From Marinobacter sp. C7 (GTDB taxonomy: Bacteria; Pseudomonadota; Gammaproteobacteria; Pseudomonadales; Oleiphilaceae), in the NCBI RefSeq assembly GCF_022343555.1, contig NZ_JAKQZH010000001.1:930001-994000 (forward strand): 64,000 nucleotides of DNA, in the 5' to 3' direction. Shown one piece after another: positions 17,040 through 25,352 of this stretch; the stretch's first letter is position 1; the number at the start of each line of letters is the position of its first letter. Under the pieces are notes generated by a model. The model saw nothing but the letters and a program-made list of their open reading frames with translations, was not told the DNA's origin and did not search any database. Position numbers and translations under genes: made by a program.

Positions 17040-18866
17040 TTAGAAACGTACTTCCCCAGCATCAATTCGAGAAACCAGCTTAGAATCAATCAGGGTATAC
17101 CCGGAATCCCCCGGCAACCAGGCATAGACCTCCTCGTTGGGCCGCAGTGAATAACCGAGCTTCTGGATATCGACCTTCCGGTATTTGAAGGTCCCCGTCT
17201 TCTCGATGGCGTGGGTGACCCGCACGAATACCGGCACCGCATAGGGTGGCAGGTTGTTCTGAAGGTAGGCGAACAGCCGGTTGATATCGAAATCCTTGCC
17301 GTTGTTGTGGGGCACCAGCGTGGCCATGCCCGCCTTGCCGTTGGTCCCGGGAATCTCCACACCGTAGACAATGGCTTCCTCTACCATGCCGGAGCCGTCG
17401 ATGATGTTCTCCACCTCCGTGGTCGAGACATTCTCACCCTTCCAGCGGAAGGTATCCCCCATGCGGTCCACGAACTGAAGATGACCGAAGCCGATCTCCT
17501 TGAGCACGTCCCCGGTGTTGAACCAGGCATCGCCCTTCTTGAAAGCGTCCCGGAGGATGGACTTTTCGGTCGCCTCTTTCTGGGTGTAGCCCTCGAACGA
17601 CCATTTCTTCGTGATCTCTCCAATCAGCAATCCTGGTTCGCCCTTTTTGACCGGTTCCAGTTTGCCCTTTTTGTTGCGAACCGGGTCCCGGGTGCCCTCG
17701 TGGTACTTCACCAGTTTGTAGGGTGCCGTGGAAAAGCCCACGGTGTTGTCCATGTTGAAGAAATTGCTGAAGCCGATGTTGCCTTCCGAGGAGGCGTAGA
17801 GTTCCGCCACGGTTTCGATGCCGAAGCGCTCCTTGAATTCCTTCCAGATAGACGGGCGCAGGCCGTTGCCGATCATTTTCGTCAGGGTGTGGTCGCGGTC
17901 CCGGTCGCTCGGCGGCTGGTTCAGCAGGTAGCGGCAGAGTTCGCCCACGTAGCCAAACGTGGTGGCCTTGTAGCGGCGAACGTCGTCCCAGAAGGCAGTA
18001 GCCGAGAATTTGCGACGCAGGGCGATCGCGGAGCCTCCGGCCAGTACCGAGCCCCAGCACACCAGCAAGGCCGTGCCATGATAAAGCGGCAGGGTGCAGT
18101 AGAGAACATCTTCCGGTTCCATGGCCAGGGACATCATGCCGAAGCCCCCGTAGGCTTTGACAAACTTGCGGTGCGAGCCGGGCGCGGCCTTGGGCAGGCC
18201 CGTGGTGCCGGAGGTGAACAGGTAGATGGCGGTATCGCCCATGGTGGGCGGGTTGCTCACCAGTGGGCGGGTGCCTGAATAGCTGCTGAGCTGTTCCGCC
18301 ATGTTGGTATAGCCCGGCGGCGCTTCACCAAACATGTTCAGGGTGTTGGTGTCGGCCAGGAACTGGAACGGCTGGCTGTGGCGGGGGCGGATGTCGTCGC
18401 GGATTGCCTCGATGCTATCCACCAGCTCTTCACCAACCACCACCATCCGGGGTTGGATCAGGTTGATGCTGTGGGCCAGTACCTTGCCCTTCTGGGAGGT
18501 GTTGAGCATGGCGCAGGCAATGCCCACCTTGGCCGCCCCGGCAACCACGGCGAGCAGCTCCGGCCGGTTCTCCAGCAACACGGCAATGGCCTCGCCCTTC
18601 ACCAGCCCCTTGTCCTTCAGGTAGTGCGCGATGCGATTGCTCCAGGTGTCCAGTTCGCTCCAGGTGATGGCCCGGTCCTCGAACAGAATGGCCGGACGGT
18701 TGCCATACTTCTCAGCGTTCTGCTCGATCAGTTTTCCCAGTGTGAGGTCCTTGCTCTCATCCTTGACGGAGTAATAGTAAAGACCCTTCGCAATGGCGGG
18801 AAACCGGCGGATTACGCCGGGCAGACTGCGGAAAATGTCTCGGGCAGATACGGTGTCTTGGTTCAT
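17040..18866 (-). CDS. atuH: FATP-type (very) long-chain acyl-CoA synthetase, AtuH-like
   Basis: The 608-residue adenylate-forming enzyme has the AMP-binding signature LFTSGTTGLPK (about 215-225), the ELYASSEGN motif, and the GDTFRWKGENVSTTEVE region typical of fatty-acid transport proteins rather than FadD. It should activate the isoprenoid acid (citronellate or geranate) or a related acid to its CoA ester. Its ATG overlaps the atuF stop by 4 bases (ATGA), tying it to the atu operon; in Pseudomonas aeruginosa an enzyme of this type is the last atu gene. The FATP class could also accept long-chain fatty acids. Confidence 0.85.
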   Translation of the reverse strand: MNQDTVSARDIFRSLPGVIRRFPAIAKGLYYYSVKDESKDLTLGKLIEQNAEKYGNRPAILFEDRAITWSELDTWSNRIAHYLKDKGLVKGEAIAVLLENRPELLAVVAGAAKVGIACAMLNTSQKGKVLAHSINLIQPRMVVVGEELVDSIEAIRDDIRPRHSQPFQFLADTNTLNMFGEAPPGYTNMAEQLSSYSGTRPLVSNPPTMGDTAIYLFTSGTTGLPKAAPGSHRKFVKAYGGFGMMSLAMEPEDVLYCTLPLYHGTALLVCWGSVLAGGSAIALRRKFSATAFWDDVRRYKATTFGYVGELCRYLLNQPPSDRDRDHTLTKMIGNGLRPSIWKEFKERFGIETVAELYASSEGNIGFSNFFNMDNTVGFSTAPYKLVKYHEGTRDPVRNKKGKLEPVKKGEPGLLIGEITKKWSFEGYTQKEATEKSILRDAFKKGDAWFNTGDVLKEIGFGHLQFVDRMGDTFRWKGENVSTTEVENIIDGSGMVEEAIVYGVEIPGTNGKAGMATLVPHNNGKDFDINRLFAYLQNNLPPYAVPVFVRVTHAIEKTGTFKYRKVDIQKLGYSLRPNEEVYAWLPGDSGYTLIDSKLVSRIDAGEVRF

Positions 18867-20818
18867 GTTTTCTCTTCAACGACGGTAATTTCCACCAGGA
18901 GCTGGCTGCGTTTGACCTGTTCCCCGGCTCGGGTATGCACGCCGGCGACGACGCCAGGCCGGTCGGCCTTGACCGGATGTTCCATTTTCATGGCTTCGAG
19001 GATGACCAGCGTCTGGCCCTGTTCCACGGTTTCGCCTTCGGCGACCAGCACATCAATAATAGCTCCATCCATGCTGGCCTGGAGCTTGCCGCTCCCGGCG
19101 CCGGCGCTGCCAGCCGCTGGCTCATGGGTTACATCCCGGACTGACCAGGACTGGCCGAACGCCTGCAAATATAGGGAATCGCCTTGCCGGTGGTATTGGC
19201 AACGCTGACGAACCCCGTTGTCGATGATGCATAACAGGCCATCCGAGTGGTCCTGGATATCCAGGTGATACTGTTCGTCGCCATGGCTCACGGACAGGCT
19301 GTTACCGCTTTTGCGGACCCTGAGCTCCAGCAGTTCGTCCTGCACCTCAAGCTTGATGGGTATAACGGTCGCAGGGGCATTACTCCAGCCACCTTGGCCT
19401 GAATTGCCTAGACCCAGGGCGCAGGCGCTCAGGGCCAGTTCCTGGATGCTGATGGTGGGGGGCGCGAGGGAAGGATCGTGGTTGAAGTCGGTTTGCAGGA
19501 AGCCTGTGGTGGCCTCCCCGGCGCCAAAGGTGTCGTTGGCGATGATCCGGCTGAGGAACCAGCGATTGGTCGTAACACCGAACACCGTCGTGTCTTCCAG
19601 GGCGCGCACCAGCCGCCGGCGGGCCTCATCTCTTGTCTGTCCCCAGGCGATGACCTTGGCGAGCATGGGATCGTAGTGGGGACTGACAACATCGCCGGAG
19701 CGGATGCCGGTGTCGTAGCGCAGGCCATCGCCCTCAGCTGGCTGGAAGTGGTGCAGGATTCCGGTCTGCGGTGTGAAGCCGTGGGCCGGATCCTCGGCGT
19801 AGAGGCGCACCTCGATGGCGTGGCCGTTGAGGGTGATTTCGTCCTGGGTTAGCGGCAGGGACTGGCCCTCGGCAACGGCGAGTTGCCAGGCCACCAGGTC
19901 CTGGCCGGTGACCAACTCGGTAACGGGGTGCTCCACCTGCAACCGGGTGTTCATTTCGAGGAAGTAGAAGTTGCGGTCCTTGTCCACGAGGAATTCGACG
20001 GTACCGGCGCCTTCATAACCACACGCCAGTGCAGCCCGGACGGCGGCTTCGCCCATGGCCTTGCGGAGGTTGGGGGTGACGAAGGGAGAGGGGGCTTCTT
20101 CGACCACTTTCTGGTGCCGGCGCTGGACGGAGCAGTCCCGTTCGCCCAGGTAGACGGCGTTGCCGTGGCGGTCGGCGAAGACCTGGATTTCAACGTGCCG
20201 GGGTTCGATCACGGCTTTTTCCAGGATCAGTTCGTCGTCGCCGAAGGCTTGTTTGGCCTCGGAACGGGCCCGTTTGAGGTTGTCTGCCAGCTCGGCCTCG
20301 CTCTCCACCAGGCGCATGCCCCGACCACCCCCGCCGGCGGAGGCTTTGACCATCATCGGGAAACCGATATCGGTGGCGGCCCGGATCAGCTCGTCGTCGC
20401 TGGCGTTGTCGCCTTCGTAGCCGGGAACAACGGGAACACCGGCTTCCTGCATGGCAATCTTGGAGCGGCGCTTGCTGCCCATCAGTTCGATGGCGGATTC
20501 GGGCGGGCCGACGAAGGTCAGGCCGGCGTTTTTGCAGGCTTTGGCGAAGGCGGAATTCTCGGAAAGGAAGCCGTAACCGGGGTGAACGCAGTCGGCACCG
20601 GTTTTCCGGGCGGCCTCCAGAATCGCTTCGGCATTGAGATAGGAGGCTGAGACCTGCGCCGGGCCAATGCAGACGGCTTCATCGGCCACTTCCACATGCA
20701 GGGCGTTGGCGTCGGCTTCGGAGTAGACCGCAACAGTGCGGTAGCCGAGGGCTTTGGCAGTGCGGATCACCCTTACGGCGATTTCGCCTCGGTTGGCGAT
20801 CAGGAGTTTTTTTAGCAT
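18863..20818 (-). CDS. atuF: Geranyl-CoA carboxylase, biotin-containing alpha subunit
   Basis: The start is at MLKKLLIANRGEIAVRV, the usual biotin-carboxylase beginning; upstream in-frame codons run through a hairpin element. The 651-residue subunit has biotin carboxylase N (1-110), an ATP-grasp domain (about 115-320; GGGGRGMR, EMNTRLQVEH), biotin carboxylase C (335-445), and a biotinyl domain with EAMKMEH near the C-terminus (Lys611 is biotinylated). It carboxylates biotin for transfer to geranyl-CoA by AtuC. Methylcrotonyl-CoA carboxylase alpha is a close paralogue; the assignment to AtuF rests on the surrounding atu order. Confidence 0.88.
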   Translation of the reverse strand: MLKKLLIANRGEIAVRVIRTAKALGYRTVAVYSEADANALHVEVADEAVCIGPAQVSASYLNAEAILEAARKTGADCVHPGYGFLSENSAFAKACKNAGLTFVGPPESAIELMGSKRRSKIAMQEAGVPVVPGYEGDNASDDELIRAATDIGFPMMVKASAGGGGRGMRLVESEAELADNLKRARSEAKQAFGDDELILEKAVIEPRHVEIQVFADRHGNAVYLGERDCSVQRRHQKVVEEAPSPFVTPNLRKAMGEAAVRAALACGYEGAGTVEFLVDKDRNFYFLEMNTRLQVEHPVTELVTGQDLVAWQLAVAEGQSLPLTQDEITLNGHAIEVRLYAEDPAHGFTPQTGILHHFQPAEGDGLRYDTGIRSGDVVSPHYDPMLAKVIAWGQTRDEARRRLVRALEDTTVFGVTTNRWFLSRIIANDTFGAGEATTGFLQTDFNHDPSLAPPTISIQELALSACALGLGNSGQGGWSNAPATVIPIKLEVQDELLELRVRKSGNSLSVSHGDEQYHLDIQDHSDGLLCIIDNGVRQRCQYHRQGDSLYLQAFGQSWSVRDVTHEPAAGSAGAGSGKLQASMDGAIIDVLVAEGETVEQGQTLVILEAMKMEHPVKADRPGVVAGVHTRAGEQVKRSQLLVEITVVEEKT

Positions 20819-20847
20819 TGTCGCTTTCTCTGAGTTGGGTGCATGCC

Positions 20848-21044
20848 GCAAGGGGGAGGGCCGATCCACTTCCAGAAAACCGCTACGAGCACCCCTTCGG
20901 GGTCCGGCCAGCAATCACAGATTGCTGTCGCTCAGCGGCACATGAAGCTTCGCTTCATAAACGTTTGCTTCGCCCATGTGCGCTTGTTTCGGGCCATCCT
21001 TGGCCCTCAACATTTTCTGGAAGTGGATCGGCCCTCCCCCTTGC
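20848..21044 (+). repeat. Hairpin element copy C (long cap)
   Basis: Arms 20848-20879 and 21013-21044 are perfectly complementary over 32 bases. The cap 20880-21012 is 133 nt: the usual cap with about 79 extra bases in its first small hairpin. The extra bases hold further stems (ACCCC/GGGGT, CAGCAAT/ATTGCTG, ATGAAGC/GCTTCAT). It lies 7 bases after the atuE stop and 29 bases before the atuF start. Confidence 0.9.
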
Positions 21045-21051
21045 TCCGCAA

Positions 21052-21873
21052 TCATTCGTCGTTGTTTGCCCATTTCGGGGAACGTTTTTGCATGAAGGCC
21101 AATGTGCCTTCGGCGCCTTCAGGGCCACGGATGGCCTTTGCGAATTTTTCGGCAGCGCCGTCCAGGAGTTTGTGCATCGGCTCGTGGCCGACGCGGTGCA
21201 GCAAGGCCTTGGTTTCGGCCGTGGCGTGGGGGGCGCAGAGGCGAACCCGTTCCAGAGCCTGTGCCAGGAGTTCGTCGACCCCGGCTTCGGTGTCCGCCGT
21301 CTGATGCACAATGCCCAGTGCACACGCTTCTTCGGCATCAATTCGCAGGCCAAGCAGGGCCAGTCGCCGGGCCTGGGTCAGGCCGATGCGTTCCACTACA
21401 AACGGGGCGATCTGTGCGGGGATGACGCCAAGAGAGGTTTCCGGCATCCCGAATTTGGCGGTGGGGCCGGCGATAGCGACGTCGGAGACACAAGCCAGCC
21501 CGAAGCCGCCGCCCATGACGGCGCCTTCGGTCACTGCGATGACCACTTTGGGGGATTCGTTGACCTGTTGGATCATCTGGCCGAAGGCGCGGTTCAGTTT
21601 GTAGAACGGGTCGTGCTGGCCTTCTTCCGTTTTCTGACCCCGGGCGCCGGCCATGTCCTTGATGTCACCACCTGCGCAGAAATGCCCGTCTTTGCCGCGG
21701 ATGACGACGGCGCGGATGCTGTCGTCGTGTTCGATCTGGGTAAAGATTGTCGCCAGTTCCGCCACCATCTGCAGGCTCATGGCGTTGCGAACGTCGGGGC
21801 GGTTGATGGTTAAAAGCAGGGCGGGACCGTGCTTTTCAAGAAGTAGGGTTTCGCAATGAGGTAGCTGTTCCAT
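21052..21873 (-). CDS. atuE: Isohexenylglutaconyl-CoA hydratase
   Basis: The protein is a crotonase-fold hydratase of 273 residues from the ATG chosen here, which has GGAG 8 bases upstream; a GTG four codons earlier lacks such spacing. Oxyanion-forming segments are FCAGGDIKDMAG and GAVMGGGFGLACVSD. In the atu pathway the enzyme hydrates isohexenylglutaconyl-CoA, the product of geranyl-CoA carboxylase. A methylglutaconyl-CoA hydratase (LiuC) role is possible by homology, but the position between atuD and atuF favours AtuE. Hairpin elements lie directly on both sides of the gene. Confidence 0.85.
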   Translation of the reverse strand: MEQLPHCETLLLEKHGPALLLTINRPDVRNAMSLQMVAELATIFTQIEHDDSIRAVVIRGKDGHFCAGGDIKDMAGARGQKTEEGQHDPFYKLNRAFGQMIQQVNESPKVVIAVTEGAVMGGGFGLACVSDVAIAGPTAKFGMPETSLGVIPAQIAPFVVERIGLTQARRLALLGLRIDAEEACALGIVHQTADTEAGVDELLAQALERVRLCAPHATAETKALLHRVGHEPMHKLLDGAAEKFAKAIRGPEGAEGTLAFMQKRSPKWANNDE

Positions 21874-21898
21874 TGATGACTCCACGAACTAAGTTTGG

Positions 21899-22012
21899 GG
21901 GCGGCAGCCCGGAATCTGTTGCCAGGACCGTTGAGGGCCAGGGACGGCCCGAAACGAGCGCACAGGGATGTGCTTGTAGCGTGTCCTGGCAACAAATTCC
22001 GGGTTGCCGCCC
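21899..22012 (-). repeat. Hairpin element copy D
   Basis: Arms 21899-21928 and 21983-22012 pair over 30 bases with two mismatches. The 54-nt cap is 21929-21982, in reverse orientation; its outermost bases differ (ACGCTAC...CAACG read forward), so the arm-cap boundary is at the same place as in other copies. It lies between atuD and atuE. Confidence 0.88.
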
Positions 22013-22033
22013 TTCCACCAATGCTGATTCTGT

Positions 22034-23194
22034 TCAGTCGCGCCGCTTACCAGGCAATGTCCCCATCAGCTTGCAGATTATCCCGAGCATGATTTCGTCG
22101 GCGCCACCGCCGATGGACACCAGCCGGACATCCCGGTAAGCCCGGGACACCGGGTTGTCCCACATATAACCGTTTCCGCCCCAGTACTGCAGGCAGCTGT
22201 CCGTCACCTCCCGCCCCAGGCGCCCGGCCTTGAGTTTGGCCATGGACGCCAGCCTGGTCACGTCCTTGCCGGCAACGTGCAGCTCGCAGGCCTGGTAGGT
22301 CAGCGCCCGGAGGGCCTCTACCTCGGTCTGCAGCTCTGCCAGCCGGAAATGGATGTACTGGTTGTCCAGAAGTGGCTGGCCGAACGTCTTGCGTTCCCGA
22401 CAGTACTCGATGGTCTTTTCGATGCAGACTTCCAGCGCCTTGATGACATTGGCCGCGCCCCACATCCGTTCTTCCTGGAACTGCAGCATCTGCATCATGA
22501 ACCCGGTACCCTCGGCACCGATCCGGTTGCGCTGCGGCACGCGGACATCGTCGAAGAAAATCTGGGCGGTTTCCGAGGAGCGCATTCCGAGCTTGTTCAG
22601 ATGCGGGCTGAAGGTGATCCCCGGGGAATTCATCGGTACCACGATCAGGGACTTGTTCTTGTGGGGCTTGTCGTCGCTGGTGTTGGCGAGCAGGCAGATG
22701 AAGTCCGCCTTCGGCGAGTTGGTGATCCACATCTTCGAGCCGTTGATGATGTAGTCATCGCCGTCTTTCTTCGCGGTGGTTTTCAGGCCCGCCACATCGG
22801 AGCCTGCGCCGACCTCGCTCACCCCGATACAGCCCACCATGTCACCGGCAATGGCGGGCACGAGGAAATCCCGTTTGAGTTCGTCGGAGCCGAAGCGGGC
22901 GAGGGCAGGCGTGCACATGTCGGTCTGCACGCCGATGGCCAGCGGTACGCCGCCGCAGAGCGCGGTTCCCAGTTCTTCGGCCGCCACCAGGTTGTAGCTG
23001 TAATCCAGGCCCATGCCACCGTACTCTTCCGGTTTCTGGATACCGAGGATGCCGAGGTTGCCGAGTTTCTTGAACAACTCATGGATGGGAAATTCCCCGG
23101 CTTCTTCCCATTCGTCGCAGTAGGGGTTGATCTCTTTTTCGACGAAGTCCCGCACGGTTTTTCTCAGGGCTTCGTGTTCGGCTGTGAATTTCAC
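22034..23194 (-). CDS. atuD: Citronellyl-CoA dehydrogenase (acyl-CoA dehydrogenase family)
   Basis: This 386-residue flavoprotein has the acyl-CoA dehydrogenase layout: helical N-domain, middle beta-domain (CIGVSEVGAGSDVAGLKTT, MWITNSP) and C-terminal helices (RKTFGQPL, QYWGGNGYMWDNP). It should oxidise citronellyl-CoA to geranyl-CoA. The MCAD catalytic Glu position reads IGGGADEIM without that Glu, so the base is probably Glu241 or 242 (QEERM) as in isovaleryl-CoA dehydrogenase (inference). It starts with GTG behind a good GGAG site. Enlarged gaps on both sides contain hairpin elements. Confidence 0.87.
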   Translation of the reverse strand: MKFTAEHEALRKTVRDFVEKEINPYCDEWEEAGEFPIHELFKKLGNLGILGIQKPEEYGGMGLDYSYNLVAAEELGTALCGGVPLAIGVQTDMCTPALARFGSDELKRDFLVPAIAGDMVGCIGVSEVGAGSDVAGLKTTAKKDGDDYIINGSKMWITNSPKADFICLLANTSDDKPHKNKSLIVVPMNSPGITFSPHLNKLGMRSSETAQIFFDDVRVPQRNRIGAEGTGFMMQMLQFQEERMWGAANVIKALEVCIEKTIEYCRERKTFGQPLLDNQYIHFRLAELQTEVEALRALTYQACELHVAGKDVTRLASMAKLKAGRLGREVTDSCLQYWGGNGYMWDNPVSRAYRDVRLVSIGGGADEIMLGIICKLMGTLPGKRRD

Positions 23195-23261
23195 GTTCTT
23201 GTTCTCCGTTTTTGTTAGTCCTGGCCTGCTTTCTATGGATGCAGGTCCGTTAACTTGGGTG

Positions 23262-23450
23262 GCGGCTGTGGGGGTGGGGCTTCAGAAAACCGCTACGAGC
23301 ACCCCTTCGGGGTCCGGCCAGCAATCACAGATTGCTGTCGCTCAGCGGCACATGAAGCTTCGCTTCATAAACGTTTGCTTCGCCCATGTGCGCTTGTTTC
23401 GGGCCATCCTTGGCCCTCTACATTTTCTGAAGCCCCACCCCCACAGCCGC
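23262..23450 (+). repeat. Hairpin element copy E (long cap)
   Basis: Arms 23262-23289 and 23423-23450 are perfectly complementary over 28 bases. The 133-nt cap (23290-23422) matches that of copy C at 132 of 133 positions, yet the arms of the two copies share nothing beyond the inner AGAAAA. Confidence 0.92.
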
Positions 23451-23564
23451 TTCAATCCTGTAATTTGTTGCTTCCTGCTGGCAGTTAGTTCGAAATGTTC
23501 CTCGTTTTTTGGTTTCGGAAATCGGCGCTTCAATCACCGATTAGAGCTAACTCGTGATCTGATC

Positions 23565-23674
23565 GCGCTGTCTGGGAACCGGTGGCCAAAAATGTTGAAG
23601 GCCATGGATGGCCTGAAACAAGCGCACATGGACGTGCTCGTAGCGGTTTTTGGCCACCGGTTCCCAGACAGTGC
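23565..23674 (-). repeat. Hairpin element copy F
   Basis: Arms 23565-23592 and 23647-23674 pair at 27 of 28 positions (one G-T). The 54-nt cap (23593-23646) is the exact reverse complement of the copy A cap, 6.8 kb away. It lies 51 bases beyond the atuC stop. Confidence 0.92.
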
Positions 23675-23725
23675 CTCCCCGGAACTCGCAGTCCTGCATC
23701 AGGAGCCGAACTCCGAAGACAAATC

Positions 23726-25342
23726 TCAAAACCGGGCCACACCAAAACTGTTGGGCCGTAACTGCCGCTGTTCAGCCTCACGGCAGACCGACAGAACCAG
23801 AGCGAGCACCCGCCGGGTATCGCGAGGATCGATCAGACCGTCGTCCCAGAGCCGGGCTGTTCCGTATAAGGCCGTGGAGCCCTCCTCCAGCTTCTTGGCC
23901 GTCGCCTGCTCCAGGAAATCCAGCGTCTTGGCATCCGGTTCCATACCGCCGCGCCGCTGCTTCTCCTCCGCCACGATGCGCATCACCTTGCCCGCCTGCG
24001 CCGGGCCCATGACGGCTGTCCGGCTATTGGGCCAGGCGAAGATGAAACGGGGATCAAGGCCCCGGCCACACATCGCGTAGTTACCTGCACCATAGGAACC
24101 GCCAACCACAATTGCGAACTTGGGCACCCGGCAGTTGGCGACTGCCTGAATCATCTTTGACCCGTGTTTGATGATCCCGTTCTGTTCGGAATGGGTGCCC
24201 ACCATGAACCCGGTGGTGTTGTGCAGGAAAAGAATCGGCGTGCCCGCCTGGTCGCAGAGCTGGATGAATTGGGCGGCTTTGGTAGAGCCTTCCGGGGTGA
24301 TCGGGCCGTTGTTGCCAATGATCCCGACGGAATGGCCTTCGATCCGGATGGTGCCGCATACGGTCTGGTCGTCGTAGCCGTTCTTGAAATCCAGGAATCG
24401 GGAGCCGTCGGCGATGCGGGCGAGTATCTCCCGGACGTCGTAGGGCTTCTTCGAGTCCGCGGGAATCACGCCCAGCAGTTCCTCGGCCGGGTACAGGGGC
24501 TGCTCCCACGCCATTTCCCGTTGGGGCGGGAGATGCTCATTCCAGGGCAGGGCGCCCAGGATTTCCCGGGCCTGGCGAATGCCATCGGCGTCGTCCTCGG
24601 CCAGGTATTCGGCGGTACCGGCTACTGTGGCGTGCATTTCGGCGCCGCCCAGTTCTTCGTCGGTGGCGACTTCGCCGGTGGCGGCTTTCAGCAGGGGCGG
24701 GCCTGCCAGGAACATCTTGGCCTGCTCGCGCACGGTGATGACATAGTCCGAGAGCCCCGGCTGGTAGGCGCCGCCGGCGGTGGCGTTGCCGTGTACCACG
24801 GTAACCTGGGGAATGCCGGCGGCGGACATGCGGGCCTGATTGGCGAAGCCCCTCGCGCCGAGTACGAAAATGTCGGTGGCGTAGTTGAGATTGGCGCCGC
24901 CGCTTTCGGACAGGGAGACTATCGGCAGCTTGTTTTCCATGGCCACTTGCTGAAGGCGCAGGGTCTTGTCCAGGCCGGCGGGGGTGATGGTGCCGCCTTT
25001 GATGGCGCTGTTGCTGGCGACAACCAGGCAGCGGACGCCGCTGACCGTGCCGATGCCGGCGATGATGCCGCCGCCGGCCATGGAGCCGTCCTTGTCGTCG
25101 TGCATCTTGTAGCCCGCGAGGGAGCAGAGTTCCAGGAACTCGCTGCCGCGGTCCAGTAGCCGGTTGATCCGGTCACGGGGCAGGAGTTTGCCCCGTTTGG
25201 TGAATTTTTCCCGGGCTGATTCGGCCAGGTCCAGCACTTTTTGTTCGACCTCACGGAAGGTCCGGATGTGGGCCTCCATGGCGTCGGCGTTGGCCCGGAA
25301 GTCGTCGGACTGGGCATTGATGGTGGTTTCGAGTACCTGCAT
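23726..25342 (-). CDS. atuC: Geranyl-CoA carboxylase, beta (carboxyltransferase) subunit
   Basis: The 538-residue carboxyltransferase has the two crotonase-like halves of the acyl-CoA carboxylase beta family: the N-half (SLSESGGANLNYATD, GNATAGGAYQPGLSD) and C-half (GIIGNNGPITPEGSTKAAQF, GGSYGAGNYAMCGRGLDPRF). It transfers carboxyl from AtuF-bound biotin to geranyl-CoA. Methylcrotonyl-CoA carboxylase (LiuB) is the nearest paralogue; the GNATAGGAYQPG stretch departs from the GSCTAGGAYVPA usual in MCC, which fits a different acyl pocket. RBS AGGA overlaps the region just after the atuB stop. Confidence 0.87.
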   Translation of the reverse strand: MQVLETTINAQSDDFRANADAMEAHIRTFREVEQKVLDLAESAREKFTKRGKLLPRDRINRLLDRGSEFLELCSLAGYKMHDDKDGSMAGGGIIAGIGTVSGVRCLVVASNSAIKGGTITPAGLDKTLRLQQVAMENKLPIVSLSESGGANLNYATDIFVLGARGFANQARMSAAGIPQVTVVHGNATAGGAYQPGLSDYVITVREQAKMFLAGPPLLKAATGEVATDEELGGAEMHATVAGTAEYLAEDDADGIRQAREILGALPWNEHLPPQREMAWEQPLYPAEELLGVIPADSKKPYDVREILARIADGSRFLDFKNGYDDQTVCGTIRIEGHSVGIIGNNGPITPEGSTKAAQFIQLCDQAGTPILFLHNTTGFMVGTHSEQNGIIKHGSKMIQAVANCRVPKFAIVVGGSYGAGNYAMCGRGLDPRFIFAWPNSRTAVMGPAQAGKVMRIVAEEKQRRGGMEPDAKTLDFLEQATAKKLEEGSTALYGTARLWDDGLIDPRDTRRVLALVLSVCREAEQRQLRPNSFGVARF

Positions 25343-25352
25343 GTCTGTTTCC

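Larger units (their letters stand above)
23195..23725. other. Enlarged atuC-atuD gap with two hairpin elements
   Basis: This 531-base gap inside the operon holds two hairpin elements (23262-23450 and 23565-23674). About 230 bases remain: 67 before atuD, 114 between the elements and 51 after atuC. The decamer CGCTTCAATC occurs at 23448 and 23526. No gene is seen. Confidence 0.8.

Noticed and set aside
16685..23674. Hairpin elements as a scattered CRISPR array or integron attC sites
   Set aside because: The copies are not in tandem and no cas or integrase gene is present. attC sites have conserved ends and a variable centre, the opposite of these elements.
23127..24080. Open frames running through the hairpin elements, with shared peptides such as MDGLKQAHMDVLVAVFG
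   Set aside because: The shared peptides come from the repeated cap sequence read in one frame. They change frame between copies, lack ribosome sites and run into opposite-strand genes.
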